A stretch of 30,477 nucleotides of DNA, taken from positions 1-30,477 of IMG/VR virus record IMGVR_UViG_3300010885_040084; one strand, given 5' to 3'. The position numbers and the translations under genes were made by a program. Shown piece by piece: positions 29,251-30,477 of this stretch. Under the pieces are notes generated by a model that saw nothing but the letters and a program-made list of their open reading frames with translations, made no database searches and had not been told where the DNA came from. Position 1 is the stretch's first letter; every line of letters starts with the position of its first letter. The stretch comes from a virus.

Positions 29251-30413
29251 TATCCTATATAAATTAACATTGGTACTTGGCTAAGAGTTTTACCTAAAGC
29301 CTCTACTTCTGCTGCTTTTCTTTCTAATTGTGCTTGTTTTGAAGTAGCATCTAAATCCCCTCTTAATTTTTCCAATAATGCTGTTTTTTCTGTTCTAGCA
29401 TCTGATAATAAATCAGCTTGATTTAAAGTAGCTTCTGAACCTGGAATAGGAACTGTTGTATATTTTCCTCTAACGTATGCTAATAATTCTTTTGCAAGTG
29501 CTAAGGTATATCTATAAATCCATTCCCTACCTGGTGTGTTAATCTGAGTAAAGGAAGGATTTGTATATGGTACATTTGATATATTTGTTATTGGAGTTCC
29601 TCCTGTAGCTGCTGCAGCAGTATTTGCATTATCACTTAATCCCTGTTTTTCTGCTACTTTATAATATTCAAATCTTATATACCCTGATCTGGTTGGTACT
29701 GGAAATAATCTTAATTGATTATCGATTATTTCAAAAGAGTATGCTAATTTTCTTACCTGGTCATTAAATTCAATTGCCTGTACTTTTAATATATCATAAG
29801 AAATTGGCATTAATAAGAAATTAACCCCTGGTGAGTATGATCCAAAATCAAAAGCATCCATAAGTGATTGAATACCTGTTCCTGTACCTGCATAAGGATC
29901 AAAGTATCTCATAATGGCAGGTGGTGCTTGGTAAAATACTTTTCTTATTTCAATTGATCCTGTTATTCCTTGACCAATCGCCCATTGTTTTACATCATAT
30001 ACTTGCTGTCCAGAAATTACTTCTATTGATCCAGTATACATTCTTACGTTACCTCCTACACCTGCTTCAGTTCCATATGCTTCAGATAATCTAATCGTAT
30101 TTTGAATAGAAGGCGTAATTACTGAATTATTTAGATTTGATCCTGTTGGACCTCCTTCTAATGATAGGTAATTCTGTACTACTTGTGCTTGATATACTTC
30201 ATTTCCGTAAGTAGTTACAGCTTCTTCAAAGCATGCATAAAATGATCCTGAGTTAAGTTCAACATCCATTAACGGATATCCTAACCTAATGGCACAATAT
30301 TTTGCTACCTTATCTGCTGAGGATGAAAATTGGTTATCTGCATCGTAAAATCCGAATGGTGTTTGACCTGGTGAGAATGTAGAACTACCATTCCATATTG
30401 ATACTGTTGCCAT
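29250..30413 (-). CDS. Neck / head-completion protein, T4 gp13-like
   Basis: This 387-residue protein probably binds the portal after DNA packaging to form the neck. The N-terminal half contains DKVAKYCAIRLGYPLMDVELNSGSFYACFEEAVTTYGNEV, a helix pair used in adaptor proteins. The middle is beta-rich, with EVISGQQVYDVKQWA, RKVFYQAPPAIMRYFDPYA and NQLRLFPVPTRSGYIRFEYYKV. The C-terminal helix region, REWIYRYTLALAKELLAYVRGKYTTVPIPGSEATLNQADLL, has the gp13-family pattern of helix, Gly-Lys-Tyr, and a conserved Pro-Gly then Leu-Asn turn. Length is close to T4 gp13 (309 residues) plus insertions. It opens the operon, with a promoter-like motif 9 nt before its ATG at 30413. Confidence 0.8.
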   Translation of the reverse strand: MATVSIWNGSSTFSPGQTPFGFYDADNQFSSSADKVAKYCAIRLGYPLMDVELNSGSFYACFEEAVTTYGNEVYQAQVVQNYLSLEGGPTGSNLNNSVITPSIQNTIRLSEAYGTEAGVGGNVRMYTGSIEVISGQQVYDVKQWAIGQGITGSIEIRKVFYQAPPAIMRYFDPYAGTGTGIQSLMDAFDFGSYSPGVNFLLMPISYDILKVQAIEFNDQVRKLAYSFEIIDNQLRLFPVPTRSGYIRFEYYKVAEKQGLSDNANTAAAATGGTPITNISNVPYTNPSFTQINTPGREWIYRYTLALAKELLAYVRGKYTTVPIPGSEATLNQADLLSDARTEKTALLEKLRGDLDATSKQAQLERKAAEVEALGKTLSQVPMLIYIG

Positions 30414-30422
30414 TGACTATAA

Positions 30423-30437
30423 TTTATTTATAAATAG
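30423..30437 (-). promoter_or_regulatory. Promoter-like motif before the neck operon
   Basis: The minus strand reads CTATTTATAAATAAA, preceded by AAACTTG. This resembles the extended form at 8029 and 6753. Confidence 0.5.
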
Positions 30438-30447
30438 CAAGTTTCTA

Positions 30448-30477
30448 TCAATCTCTAAAATCCTGATATACTTTTAG
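30448..30477 (-). CDS. Possible C-terminal tip of an upstream gene
   Basis: A minus-strand frame entering from the window edge reads LKVYQDFRD and stops at 30448, just before the promoter-like motif. Only ten codons are visible, and one other frame also stops within the stretch, so identity is unknown and even its coding status is uncertain. Confidence 0.35.
   Translation of the reverse strand, partial: LKVYQDFRD

Noticed and set aside
1-30477. tRNA or rRNA genes
   Set aside because: No cloverleaf with a recognisable T-arm or acceptor end was found in the gaps, which are too short or already explained.

Overview
The window looks like part of a T4-like contractile-tailed phage (myovirus), probably infecting a member of the Bacteroidota. 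Every gene I can support is on the minus strand. The virion genes match T4 parts in kind and roughly in order: neck gp13, gp14 and gp15-like proteins, tail sheath, tail tube, a gp26-like baseplate protein, tape measure, a tube-initiator-like protein, a LysM protein and a hub. A T4-type DNA-metabolism block follows: gp32, UvsX, RNase H/flap nuclease, gp41-type helicase, NrdB and NrdA. The host guess rests on low GC, almost no Shine-Dalgarno sequences (A/T-rich leaders instead), a TTG start, and fiber repeats of the GSFTGS/TASYA/SHAEG type that I associate with Bacteroidota phages. It is an inference.

Layout in the direction of transcription (high to low coordinates). (1) 30477-27222: tail end of an unseen gene, then four neck and tail-completion genes chained by 1-nt stop/start overlaps. 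(2) 27218-23216: a 1048-residue appendage protein with SHAEG repeats and a C1q/TNF-like domain, a 59-residue protein, a small membrane protein and a coiled-coil protein. (3) 23078-20181: tail sheath, a decayed GIY-YIG homing endonuclease, and tail tube. (4) 20074-16068: gp26-like protein, an out-of-frame overlapping 95-residue ORF, and tape measure. (5) 16033-9460: baseplate centre (69-residue protein, tube-initiator-like protein, LysM protein, hub fused to a GH19 muramidase/chitinase-like domain) and two unknown proteins, closed by a strong terminator. (6) 9387-1: small family A DNA polymerase, HNH endonuclease, an unknown protein, gp32, UvsX, RNase H, DnaB-type helicase, NrdB, a second HNH endonuclease, and the start of NrdA.

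The genes divide into virion assembly and DNA replication/nucleotide supply. The neck proteins join head to tail. Sheath and tube polymerise to a length set by the tape measure, and the hub carries the wall-cutting domain. The replication block would unwind (helicase), coat (gp32), recombine (UvsX), remove primers (RNase H) and supply dNTPs (NrdAB).

The least expected content is regulatory or parasitic. A recurrent motif (minus-strand CTATTTATAATAAA) sits in front of most gene blocks, often just after a hairpin or terminator, and looks like a phage-specific promoter. The leader of the second HNH gene holds two hairpins whose 7-nt loops are exactly complementary. The gp32 leader holds a 7-bp hairpin, four AGCAAG repeats and tandem 11-bp repeats. 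An 8-bp inverted repeat abuts the start of the first HNH gene. A homing-endonuclease relic lies between sheath and tube.
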